Part shown: piece after piece, positions 43,991 through 54,227 of the stretch | Position numbering within the stretch: position 1 is the stretch's first letter | How the letters are laid out: every line of letters starts with the position of its first letter | From: Lucinisca nassula | Lineage: Eukaryota; Mollusca; Bivalvia; Lucinida; Lucinidae | Direction of reading: 5' to 3' | Length of the DNA: 64,000 bases | Assembly: GCA_963580285.1 (NCBI GenBank) | Contig: OY757023.1 | Span: forward strand, 87,631,108 to 87,695,107 | Position numbers and translations under genes: made by a program | The notes under the pieces: model-generated | Told to the model about the DNA's origin: nothing | Seen by the model: only the letters and a program-made list of their open reading frames with translations | Database searches by the model: none

Positions 43991-44816
43991 ACTTCCAACA
44001 CGAAATAAGGAAAATTATCCCTGAATTATCTTTGTCTCCTGATCTTCACAGCTCAAGATATGGCGGCATAACAGGGCAAAATAATGGATAATTTTTCTTA
44101 TTTCTAAAAAGTACCGACAACATATACTTCTGAATTATCTATTTATGCCTCCTTATCAATAGAGCTTTGAATATGGAGGCAAAACAAGGATAACTACAGA
44201 ATAATTTTTCTATTTCTTCATAAAAATATATGTTGTGGGTACTTGTTAGAATCGCCCCATTAGGGCCATTCTATCAAGTACCCACAACATATACTTCTAA
44301 CAAGAATTAAGGAAAACTATCCCTTTGTTGTGCCTCCTTATCTTCACAGCTCAAGATATGGAGGCATAACAAGGCTACCTAAGGGATAATTTTTCATGTT
44401 TTTTTTTTCATAAAATGTATGTTGTGGGTACTTGTTAGAATTGCCTCATTGAGGCAATTCTATCAAGTACCCACAACATGTACTTCCAACAAGGAATGAG
44501 AAAGAAAAATTATTCCTTAAATATCTTTGTTACACCTCATCTTCACAGCTCCAGATCAGGTAATTAAGGGATATTTTTTCTTATTTCTTCTAGAAAATGT
44601 ATGTTGTGGGTACTTGTTAGAATCATCCCATTAACAGGTACCCACAACATGTACTTCTGACAGGAAATACGGAAAATTATCGCTTAATAGTCTTTGTTAT
44701 GCCTCCTTATCATCATGCTCAAGATATGGAGGCAAAACAAGGCTACCTAAGGGATAATTTGTCTTATTTCTTCATAAAGATATATGTTGTGGGTACTTAT
44801 TAGACTCCCATCATTG

Positions 44817-45116
44817 TTTGTTTGTTTGATTTGAGGTTTAACGTCTCCGTCAACACTGTAAAGGTCATTTTGGAGACATTGCTTCCAATTTTGTGGGACT
44901 TTTACTCGACATTAAGATGAAATGACATCTCAAGCCCTGTCGCCTAATGAAACCAATAGGGTTTATTAGCATGGACGGTCCGCCTCGCACCGCGGTTCCT
45001 GGACAGGCTTAGATCCTCTAAGCGTGTACCAGTACTAGTGTGCGGGCCGGATTAAGCTCTGCGTAGAAGCATCATGCAGCCCATATATTTCTTCAAGCCC
45101 CTATGGGCGGGGGCTT
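44817..45116 (-). mobile_element. S1 SINE-like retroposon, full length, inserted in the hairpin array
   Basis: 13-bp target duplication ACTCCCATCATTG (44804-44816, 45117-45129) splits one hairpin. It shows the complete family: GCCCCCGCCCATAGGGGCTTG-like head and GACGTTAAACCTCAAATC tail. Confidence 0.95.
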
Positions 45117-45724
45117 ACTCCCATCATTGAGGTGATTCTAACAGGTACCCACAACATATGCTTCTGACCAGAAATAAAGAAAATTATCCCTTAATTATCT
45201 TTGTTACACCTCCTTATCACCATAGCTAAAGATATGGAGGCGTAACAGGGCAAACTATGGGATACTTTTTTTTATTTCTTCTTAAAAAAACATGTTGCAG
45301 GTACTTGTATTCAGGCAATTCTATAAAGTACCCACAACATATACTTCTGAATTATCTTGGTTATGCCTCCTTATCTTCAGAGCTCCGGATATGGAGGCAA
45401 AACAAGGATTCCTAAGGGATAATTTATGTATATGTTGTGGGTAATTGTTAGAATTGTCTCAACCATTGAGGTGATTCAAACAGGTACCAACAACATATAC
45501 TTCTGACAAGATTTAAGGAAAATTATCCCCTAATTATCTTTGTTACACCTTCTTATCTGAAGCAATTAACTTCATTGAACCAAACACTGATGCTCATTTA
45601 CCATGGCAGTCCCCAGTTCTTACCACAGTTGCAGGGAACAAATGCTTGGAAATGACTTTGGAGGGAGCTTTCTTATGTTTTCTCTTAAAAGGGTAAGTTG
45701 TGCGATTGTAAGTTTTGAAGTTTA

Positions 45725-45930
45725 CCCCTTGTCTTGCTGTTCACCACAACCCCTATCTTTGCAAACAGTGTAGATCCAGATCAGATGGCTTCTGAAGAAG
45801 CCATCTGATCAGGATCTAAACTGTTTGGCATTCCATTTATGAATTTGTAGCAATAAATTACATCAAGTAATTTGATTGGCTGAAAGACAGAAATGGGTGT
45901 GGCTTAAATGAATATTCAGCAAGATAAGGG
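45725..45930 (-). mobile_element. TTAA-MITE family 1 (piggyBac-like)
   Basis: CCCCTTGTCTTGCTG and CAGCAAGATAAGGG ends, TTAA at 45931-45934 and TTTA at the left. The central palindrome is AGATGGCTTCTGAAGAAGCC. Typical piggyBac-type target. Confidence 0.85.
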
Positions 45931-46018
45931 TTAAAGGTCAAAGCCAATTAGGTCATGTCAAGCTAGTCAATTAACCTTACCATACTTTTCCTGGGCAAGC
46001 TTTTTTCATGACAAATAT

Positions 46019-46259
46019 CAGGGCCCAGTTGTTCAAAGCATCGTTAGCTTAACAAGCTCGTTAGTGGTCATATTATTAACTGTTCTAGCAAGTTTAATAT
46101 TTAAAATTTTGGTATTTTTGCTGAAAAAATGTGAGCAGCTTTGCAAAAGCTGCTCACATTTTTTCAGCAAAAATATTAGCATATTTGCCATAATAAATGA
46201 TCAAAGTTTTAACGATACATTGACAAACGATGTCGTTACTTTTGAACAACTGGCCCCTG
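46019..46259. mobile_element. H-family foldback MITE (hAT-like ends)
   Basis: CAGGGCCCAGTTGTTCAAAG and its complement at the right end, with central palindrome GTGAGCAGCTTTGC/AAAGCTGCTCAC. CAGGG termini suggest hAT, but no 8-bp target duplication is clear. Confidence 0.8.
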
Positions 46260-46400
46260 CCTATTACATTTACACAGTTATTCAGTTTTTTTAGCGGAAG
46301 TATCTACATACACCACAACCTCGATATAACACTGTTCGTTACAACATGGTTTTGGATATAACACGGTTTCAAGATGGATCCGAAAAATGTGAAGATCATA

Positions 46401-47274
46401 TAGAACTAGAAATGGGTCCATAGGACACGGATGCCCCCGCCTGAAAATATGTCTATGTTCGCATTTATCAATAGAAAGTTATTGACTGTTTAAGATTTGG
46501 ACCCTTTTTTCACATTTGACCTCTAAGTATGACCTTGACCTTGGAGGCAAGGTCTTTGGTTTTGTGTAAGGCAGATTGTTTCATGATGGACAACATTTCT
46601 GCTGAGTAATTTCAAAATCCATCCAGAAATAAGGAAGTTATTGCCTGCATTTAAGTTTTGAACCCTTTTTTGACCTCTAAGTATGACCTTGACCTTGGAA
46701 GTACAGACCTGGGTTTAGCACGTGATACATCGACTCCTGATGGTTAACATTTCTACAAAATAATTTCAAAATCCATCCAGAAATAAGAAAGTTATTGACT
46801 GCGTTTAACCCTTATCTTGCTGAATATTCATTTAAGCCACACCCGTTTCTGTCTATCAACCAATCAAATTACTTGATGTAATTTATTGCTACAAATTCAT
46901 AAACTGAATGTCAAATAGTGTAGATCCTGATCAGATGGCTTCTTTAAAAGCCATCTGATCTGGATCTACACTGTTTGCAAAGATAGGGGTTGTCGTGAAC
47001 AGCAAGATAAGGGTTAAGATTCAGACCCTTTTTTGGACCTTTGACCTCTAATTATGACGTTGACCTTGGAGGTGCGGACCTGGGTTTTGCATGTAACACA
47101 TCGTCTCATTACAAAGTAATTTCAAAATTCATCCAGAAATAAGAAAATTATTGACTGCGTTTAAGTTTCAGACGGACGAAAAAACGGATGGATGAAGGGA
47201 CAGACGAATGAACGGACGGACAGGGGCAACGCTATATGCCCTTCCACCATTCTTCGAATGGCGGTGCATAAAAA
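46401..47274 (+). mobile_element. Array-bearing element E10 (ATGCCCCC class)
   Basis: 5': ACTAGAAATGGGTCCATAGG with hairpin 46416-46426, then ATGCCCCCGCC. Three ~170-bp monomers (TGACCTCTAAGTATGACCTT, TTCAAAATCCATCCAGAAAT) contain TGACCTTGACCTTGGA. Then GACGGACGAAAAAACGG. 3': hairpin CCATTC-TTC-GAATGG (47247-47261), GGCGGTGCATAAAAA. A TTAA-MITE is nested at 46809-47013. Confidence 0.78.
46809..47013 (+). mobile_element. TTAA-MITE family 1, nested in E10
   Basis: CCCTTATCTTGCTG / CAGCAAGATAAGGG inverted repeats, with TTAA at 46805-46808 and 47014-47017. The neighbouring monomer (GACTGCGTTTAAGTTTCAG) shows the empty site. Confidence 0.95.
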
Positions 47275-47388
47275 TGACCATTTTTCTATATAATCTACAC
47301 ATTTTTGTTTGGATATAACACTGTTGTTTAACTAACACAGTTTCTGCTGTGAACCCCATTAACAGTGTTATAAAGAGGTTGTGGTGTA

Positions 47389-47724
47389 CAGTCGAACTTT
47401 GATGGCTCGAACCCCTTCGGGACCATAGAAATTTGTTAGAAACAGCGGTAGTTCGAGCCACTGTTGCATACTTCCAGAAAACATAGCAGTAGGGGTATTT
47501 TTGGACTTCTTTTCGGTGTTCTGTAACATAAATGTATGCTGTGTGTACTCATTAGAATCGCCTCATTGAGGCGATTCTAATGAGTACACACAGCATACAT
47601 TTGCAAGATAAAAGTCGAAAATCTCCACAATTATCCCACACTTTTTCTTATGCAGAGGAATTCCCTAGGGACTCAAAAACGTGTTCGACTCAACCATGGT
47701 AAACGAGCCATCGAAGTTAGACTG
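47389..47724 (+). mobile_element. P-family MITE (pogo/Tigger-like), TA target
   Basis: CAGTCGAACTTTGATGGCTCG and its complement at the right, flanked by TA at 47387-47388 and 47725-47726. It contains an internal perfect hairpin (ATGCTGTGTGTACTCATTAG / complement, 47534-47600). Confidence 0.88.
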
Positions 47725-48065
47725 TATTATGTAATGTACTTGGAACACCACTTAATATTCTGGCCACTCACAAGTTTGTTAAGCTAACGACGCGTTGAAC
47801 AACTGAGCCCAGATAGAGAGAAAAAAAATTTGTGTGCATTTCAACCACCTGTCTGTCTGACACTCACAATTTTTGCGGAGATTCATCCCCATTTTTACAG
47901 TACTGAACCCATTTACATCAAAGTTTGGCTTTGACTGAAGTTTCAAATTATAAGAACTACATGTCTATTTTTCTTGCATTCCTAGTATCCTTTTTCTTTC
48001 TTTAAATCTGACAAAAGTGTTGAACAGCCAGTCCACACAAATGCTGAATTCGACAAAGTTCCATT

Positions 48066-48368
48066 TGTTTGTTTGTTTGATTTGAGGATTAACGTCCCCG
48101 TTAACACTGTAAAGGTCATTTTGGAGATGTTGCTTCCAATTTTGTGGGACTTTTACCCGACATTGAGATGAAATGACATCTCAAGCCCTGTCGCCAAATG
48201 AAACCAGTAGGGTTTATTAACATGGACGGTCCGCCTCGCACCGCTGTTCCTGGACAGGCTTAGATCCTCTAAGCGGTTTACCAGTACTAGTGTACGGGCC
48301 GGATTCAGCTCTGTGTGGAAGCATCATGCAGCCCATATATACCTTCAAGCCCCTATGGGCGGGGGCCT
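48066..48368 (-). mobile_element. S1 SINE-like retroposon with target duplication
   Basis: GACAAAGTTCCATT at 48052-48065 and 48369-48382 flanks a full copy. Confidence 0.95.
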
Positions 48369-48482
48369 GACAAAGTTCCATTGTGTGCATCAAAGTTTAA
48401 CCATATAGAGACAGCCTTAGCAGTTTATTTCTCGACTTAAGATTGGCATTAAAACCACTTAGCCCGTAGCTACAGATAAAGT

Positions 48483-48662
48483 ATTAGTATTTTGTGATAA
48501 TTGAAGGACAGCTTTTGTCAACTCTCCATAAAAACCTATGTTGTGGGTATTCATTAGAACCGCCTCGCCGAGGTGGTTCTAATGAGTACTTACAACATAG
48601 GTTTGTATGGAGAAATAAGGAAAACTATCCTTCAATTGTCACAAAATACTTACCTTATCTGT
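48483..48662. repeat. Solitary ~80-bp-arm hairpin MITE
   Basis: AGTATTTTGTGATAATTGAAGG at the left mirrors CCTTCAATTGTCACAAAATACT at the right. The core is the GTTGTGGGTATTCATTAGAAC hairpin of the 43.3-45.5 kb array. Confidence 0.9.
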
Positions 48663-48865
48663 TGCTTTGCTTATGCATCAAAGACTTAAGATGACCAACT
48701 ATTCACCGTACATATTACCAACTGATCTCCAATCTAGCATACAGGGAGGTAGAAGATTTTCTTTTATCTCCACCAAAACACATGGTCACAGTGTACTGAC
48801 TAGTAACCCTAAAAATAGCAATCTAACCCTTATAATGCCAATCAAAATTGAAGCTGAGGAGTTTG

Positions 48866-49173
48866 CTTGTTTGATTTGCGGTATAACGTCCCCGTCAACA
48901 CTGTAAAGGTCATTTTGGAGACGTTGCTTCCAATTTTGTGGGACTGGACATCTGAAGCCCTGCCTCCCAATGAAACCAAGAGGGTTTATAAGCATGGACA
49001 GGCCGACTCTCACCGCTTTGCCTGGGCAGGCTTAGATCCTCTAAGGGGTTTACCATTACTTGTGTGCGGTTCGGTTTCAGCCCTGCGTGGAAGCATCATG
49101 CAGCCAATATGATATATTTCTTCAAGCCCCAATGGGCGGGGGCCGTGAGCCATGAAAGAACTCACATTCTTCA
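48866..49173 (-). mobile_element. S1 SINE-like retroposon with 5' extension
   Basis: A 16-bp target duplication, GAAGCTGAGGAGTTTG, lies at 48850-48865 and 49174-49189. About 35 bp (GTGAGCCATGAAAGAACTC) lie between the S1 head and the target copy, possibly transduced 5' sequence. There is an internal deletion near 48945. Confidence 0.88.
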
Positions 49174-49232
49174 GAAGCTGAGGAGTTTGATTTGATTTAT
49201 TTATTTTTTTAAGAAAACGGGGTCGACATTCC

Positions 49233-49510
49233 AGATGAATTTGTTTGTGTTGAGGTTTCACGGTCCGGTCACCACAACTGAGGTCATTTTGGAGACTTTG
49301 CTTCTGATTTGGTGTGACTTTGTACTAAATATTGAGATGAAATGACATCTCAAACCCTACCATCCAAACAAACCGCTGGAGTTTATACGCTGGGAGGGTT
49401 TGACTTGCATCACTTTGCCTGGGCAGGCTTAGACCTTCTAAGCGGTTTACGAGTTCTCATGTTCAGTCAGTTTCAGCTCTACGTGGAGGCACCATGCAGC
49501 CAAATCTATT
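49233..49510 (-). mobile_element. Old S1 SINE-like copy
   Basis: GTTGAGGTTTCACGGTCCGGTC, AATGACATCTCAAACCC and GGCAGGCTTAGACCTTCTAAG match S1 at low identity. Confidence 0.65.
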
Positions 49511-49886
49511 TCTCCAAAATAGTTTCACATGAAATATCAAGGCATTTCCTCGTAATGTATTTAGCTATGATACGTATCTAACATCACTGAGGCAGTACTA
49601 ATCTGGTATACCACACCATCATGTTCTGGTACAGAAAAAGAAAAATCATACCTCAACTATCCCTCCTAACTGGAGTTACGACACACCGACACTTTTCATT
49701 TCGTATCCGAGACTATCGTCCTTCACTCGGCAAGCCCTCTCTTTGTGGGGGGTAGAATAAACATTTGCCAAGATCAAGGGTAAACAAACGCCAAGCATCA
49801 GATTCGTACATTTTGGCACATTTTACCCATCAAAACCATCACACTTAAGCAAAAGGAAAAATCAAGCCAGTCCGAAAAACCTCTCT

Positions 49887-50096
49887 TCAACGGGCACTTC
49901 CGTGACTCACATCTGCATCAATCTGTCCAACCATTCTGTCGGGAGCAGCATGGACAGTAAATCCCAGAATGCTCGAGTCTAGTTTCATCATTCTGTTCTT
50001 CTTCTTTTTCCCTCCTTTTCCCTTCTGATTTTCCTCTGTGATTGGCTGTCGTAACTCTCTAGGTGTGATGGCAGGAGCAGGACCCCAGATGCTATC
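49887..50096 (-). CDS. GIGYF: GIGYF1/2-like protein, last coding exon
   Basis: The acceptor TTTAAACAG precedes GATAGCATCTGGGG (from 50096 downward, phase 0) and the exon ends at TGA (49887-49889). It encodes DSIWGPAPAITPRELRQ, a Lys-rich block GGKKKKNRMMKLDSS, then ILGFTVHAAPDRMVGQ. The extreme C-terminus of vertebrate GIGYF2 has the same layout (DSVWG, KKKKK, a short LLGF segment). GIGYF proteins bind the cap-binding protein 4EHP and repress translation of selected mRNAs. In phase, this exon joins directly to 58125-58238. Confidence 0.9.
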   Translation of the reverse strand, partial: DSIWGPAPAITPRELRQPITEENQKGKGGKKKKNRMMKLDSSILGFTVHAAPDRMVGQIDADVSHGSAR

Positions 50097-50118
50097 CTGT
50101 TTAAACAGTAACATTTAA

Positions 50119-50351
50119 GGGGAATGGGAACACCTGGCAGATTTTTCCGCCATTTTTCAAAGGGAGATAACTTTCGGGACTTCCTGTACGCTTTCCTATA
50201 AGCCCTGTCCCACTGGAAAAGGGGTCTACTCTTAAAGGAAAGAATTTGCTCCTCTGGAGCAAATTCTTACCTTTAAGAGTTGACCCCATTGACATGGGAG
50301 ACAAAAATACTTTTGCAAGAGTTGCCTCCCCTGAAGGTGTTCCCATTCCCC
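50119..50351. mobile_element. TTAA-MITE family 3
   Basis: GGGGAATGGGAACACC and its complement, with TTAA at 50115-50118 and 50352-50355. Central palindrome GAATTTGCTCC/GGAGCAAATTC. It lies just inside the last GIGYF intron. Confidence 0.9.
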
Positions 50352-50356
50352 TTAAG

Positions 50357-50702
50357 AGTTTTACATCCAACCAACAAATAAGGCCATACTGAGATAGGAC
50401 CTCGGTTTAACCCTTGACCTGCTGAATATTTATATATACCACACCCACTACTGATTATCAACCGATCAGAATATTTGATGGAAATTATTGCACCCAATTC
50501 ATGAGCTGAATGACAAACAATGAAGATCCTGATCAGATGGCTTCTTCAGAAGCCATCTGATCTGGATCTTCATTGTTTGAAAAATAAGGCCTATCCGGGC
50601 TCAGCAGGACAAGGGTTAAACACTCATTTCAAAGTATGGAGAAGCCTGATTTGAACCCACGACCCCTGATTTACAAGGCGAGTAGCTTAACTGCTACATC
50701 AC
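50357..50702 (-). mobile_element. S2 tRNA-derived SINE split by a MITE
   Basis: The tail half is at 50357-50410 and the head half at 50616-50702 (GATTTACAAGGCGAGTAGC). The join is the TTAA of CGGTTTTAAAGACTC, which is intact in the copy at 43827-43990. Confidence 0.88.
50411..50615 (+). mobile_element. TTAA-MITE family 1 nested in an S2 SINE
   Basis: CCCTTGACCTGCTG / CAGCAGGACAAGGG ends, with TTAA at 50407-50410 and 50616-50619. Central palindrome CAGATGGCTTCTTCAGAAGC. Confidence 0.95.
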
Positions 50703-52131
50703 TTATGCCCTGTAGCCCTGGTTCAGATACTTTTTCGAACAGTGTAGATCCTGCTGGTAACGAGCTGCCCAATCAGGATCTTAACTGTTTGCCATTCAGT
50801 TTTAGTGACGCGTGATTAATTGATACCACATGTCACCCCTTGTGGGTCATTTTGTGTTGTCTCCCATAGAAAGGGAGAAAAGACACAGAAGGTATAGCGG
50901 AGGAGATGAAATATTTGAACAATTGGTCCCTGGAGTTCTGTCAGAACCGTTAACAGGATGGCTATAACGTATAACTTGATTAGACAGTTCAATATGATCC
51001 ATTTCCTCTGGATCCACATAATAGCATAGGTACGAGGTTGCACAAGAGGACCTTGATGTTCCTCATTGCTCACATGTGTCACAAATTCATCCACAAAAGG
51101 TCACAAACTGGAATGTTCAGCATACGAGGTGACATACTTGTGTTAAATATTAACCTTTACCACTCTCTTTCCGATTCAGTAGACGACAAAATGATGACAT
51201 TTTACTTATTTTACTTACTCATTTTATCTATTCCAATAAACAGGACTTGGCATCGTATGCAAATTGTCTACAATTTGCATGAAATTTCAAAACCTGTTTT
51301 CTGGGAAAATAACAAATTACATGTATATCAAAATGTCTGCAAAAAAAAACAACAACTAGAAATGGTGTTTGTAAAACACAATGCCCCCAACCTTTGCTTG
51401 TCCTAAGATGGCAAAATATTCAACAAATATTGTTGAAGACTCAAAAATATACAACAAGAATTCTCCCGAAGGCTATGTCCCGCCTGTGGGGGCGCAAAGT
51501 CACCAAACCATGAAATCTAGGTCAAGGTCATACATGGATGCCTGCATAAAAATTTCACTCCTAGTTGCAAGCATGTACCAAGTATCATCAATGAAACTCT
51601 TAAAAACAGACTCTTACATCAGGGTGAAAGTTAGGGTTGTCACACTATTTTACAAAGTCAGTGAACCATAAAATATAGGTCAAGGTCAGAAATGGATACT
51701 TGCATTGAAGTTTCAATTCCTAAATGCAAGCTTGTACCAAATACAATTAATGAAGCTGTAATAGATCTTGAGAAATGGACTCTTACATTAGATAGAAAGT
51801 CAGGGTGGTCGCAATAATTCACAAAGTCAGTGAACCATGAAATATGGGTAAAAGTCAAATATGGATGCTTGCGTTGCAGTTGCAATTCTTAGATGCAAGT
51901 TTGTACCAATTATAATTTAAAAAGCTTTAATAGTTTTCGAGAAATGGTGAAAGTCAGGGTGGTCGCAATAATTCACGAAGTCAGTGAACCATGAAATATA
52001 GGTCAAGGTCAGATATAATGCTTGCGTTGAAGTTGCAATGCCTGGATGCAAGTTTGTACCAAGAATGATTAATGAAGCTCTAATAGTTCTCAAGATATGG
52101 ACTTGCTGACAAGATTTTATTAAAAAAACAA

Positions 52132-54226
52132 ACAAGGTATCGCATGCGATACAAATCCCCTCGCACAAGACAACTTCGTGTGTGGAAAACACTGAAATGG
52201 CAAAAGTCCAACTTGCTTGAGATATTATCATATGCAACATTTGAGTAAAGTTTGTTTAAAAATCCATCCATAAATGTAGGTTCTAGAGTGATGACAATAT
52301 TTCTCTAAAAATAGTCATAGGGACCTTGACTTGAGGCCATGGCCGCGAAGTAGATCTTGCTCAAGATATTATCATAAGCATCTTTTGTGTGAAGTTAGAT
52401 TAAAATCATAAATGTAGGCGGTAGAGCAATAACAAAGTTTTTCTAAAAATAGCCATAGTGACCTTGACCTTGAGGTCATGACCTTGAAAGTCAAAGCAAC
52501 TCGAGATATTACCATAAGAAACATTTGTGTGAAGTTCTGTTAACATCCATCAATAAATGTAGGCACTAGAGCGATGACAAAGATTTTCTAAAAATAGCCA
52601 CAGTGACCTTGACCTTGATAGTCGAAATAGTTCGAGATATTGTCATAAGGAACATTTGTGTGAAGTTATACTGAAATCGGTGAAGAAATGTAAGCGCTAG
52701 AGCCATGTCAAAATTTTTCTAAAAATAGCCAGAGTGACCTTGACCTTGAAAGTCAAACTCACTCGAGGTATTGTCATAAGGAACATTTGTGTGAAGTTAT
52801 ATTGAAATCAGTGAAGAAATGTAGTCTCTAGGGCGATGACAATGTTTTTCTAAAAATAGCCACAGTGACCTTGACCTTGAAAGTCGAAATCGCTCGAGAT
52901 ATTGTCTTAAGGAACATTTGTGTGAAGTTATATTGAAATTGGTGAAGAAATGTAAGCACTAGAGCATTGACAAAGTTTTTCTAAAAATAGCCACAGTGAC
53001 CTTGACCTTGAAAGTGGAACTCGCTACAGATATTGTCATAAGGAACATTTGTGTGAATCGATTTTGAAATTGGTGAAAAAATGTAAGCGCTAGAGCAATG
53101 AAAAAGTTTTTCTAAAAATAGCCACAGTGACCTTGACCTTGAAAGTCGAACTCTTTCGAGGTATTGTCATAAGAATCATTTGTGTGAAGTTATAATAAAA
53201 TCGGTGAAGAAATGTAGGCGCTGGAGCGATGACAAAGTTTTTCTAAAAATAGCCATTGTGACCTTGACCTTGAAAGTGGAACTCGCTACAGATATTGTCA
53301 TAAGGAACATTTGTGTGAAGTTATATTGAAATCAGTGAAGAAATGTAAGCGCTAGAGCATTGACAAAGTTTTTCTAAAAATAGCCACAGTGACCTTGACC
53401 TTGAAAGTCGAACTCGCTAGAGATATTGTCATAAGGAACATTTGTGTGAAGTTATATTGAAATCTGTGAAGAAATGTAGGCGCTAGAGCGATGACAAAAT
53501 TTTTCTAAAAATAGCTACAGTGACCTTGACCTTGAGGTCATGACCCTGAAAGTCGAACACACTCGAGATATTGTCATAAGGAACATTTGTGTGAAGTTAT
53601 ATTGAAATCAGTAAAGAAATGTAGGCGCTAGAGCAATGACAAAGTTTTTCTAAAAATAGCCACAGTGACCTTGACCTTGATGTCATGACCTTGAAAGTCG
53701 ACCTCGCTCAAGATATTGTCATAAGGCACATTTGTGTGAAGTTATATTGAAATCAGTGAAGAAATGTAGGCGCTAGAGTGATGACAAAGTTTTTCTTAAA
53801 ATAGCTACAGTGACCTTGACCTTGAGGTAATGACCTTGAAAGTCGAAATCGCTGAGATATTGTCATAAGAAACATTTGTGTGAAGTTATATTGAAATTGG
53901 TGAAGAAATGTAGGCGCTAGAGCGATGACAAAGTTTTTCTAAAAATAGCCACAGTGACCTTGACCTTGAGGTCATGACCTTGAAGTCGAACTCGCTCGAG
54001 ATTTTTTTATAAGGAACATTTGTGTGAAGTTATATTGAAATTGGTGAAGAAGTGTAGGTGCTAGAGCGATGACAAAGTTTTTCTAAAAATAGCCAGTGAC
54101 CTTGACCTTGAGGTCATGACCTTGAAAGTCGAACTCGCTCGAGATTTTTTTATAAGGAACATTTGTGTGAAGTTATATTGAAATTGGTGAAGAAATGTAG
54201 GCGCTAGAACGATGACAAAGTTTTTC
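52132..54226 (+). repeat. T3 tandem array with its own 5' end, nested in E11
   Basis: It opens ACAAGGTATCGCATGCGATAC (hairpin) and runs as ~14 monomers of 120-150 bp: TTTCTAAAAATAGCCACAG, TGACCTTGACCTTGAGGTCA, TATTGTCATAAGGAACATTTG, AAATGTAGGCGCTAGAGCG. Monomer length varies mainly by presence or loss of the GGTCATGACCTTGA segment. No 3' hairpin is present, so it is truncated into T6 sequence. Confidence 0.9.
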
Positions 54227-54227
54227 A

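Larger units (their letters stand above)
43300..45545. repeat. Tandem array of long perfect hairpins
   Basis: About nine units of ~165-185 bp, each centred on a near-perfect inverted repeat: TTGTGGGTACTTGTTAGAAT, a short centre, then its complement. Centres are at about 43382, 43777, 44262, 44447, 44628, 44815/45120 (split), 45318 and 45458. Arms extend outward into GGATAATTTTTCTTATTTC / GAAATAAGGAAAATTATCC, separated by TTTGTTACACCTCCTTATC and GATATGGAGGCATAACAAGG. An S2 SINE and an S1 SINE are inserted. Confidence 0.9.
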
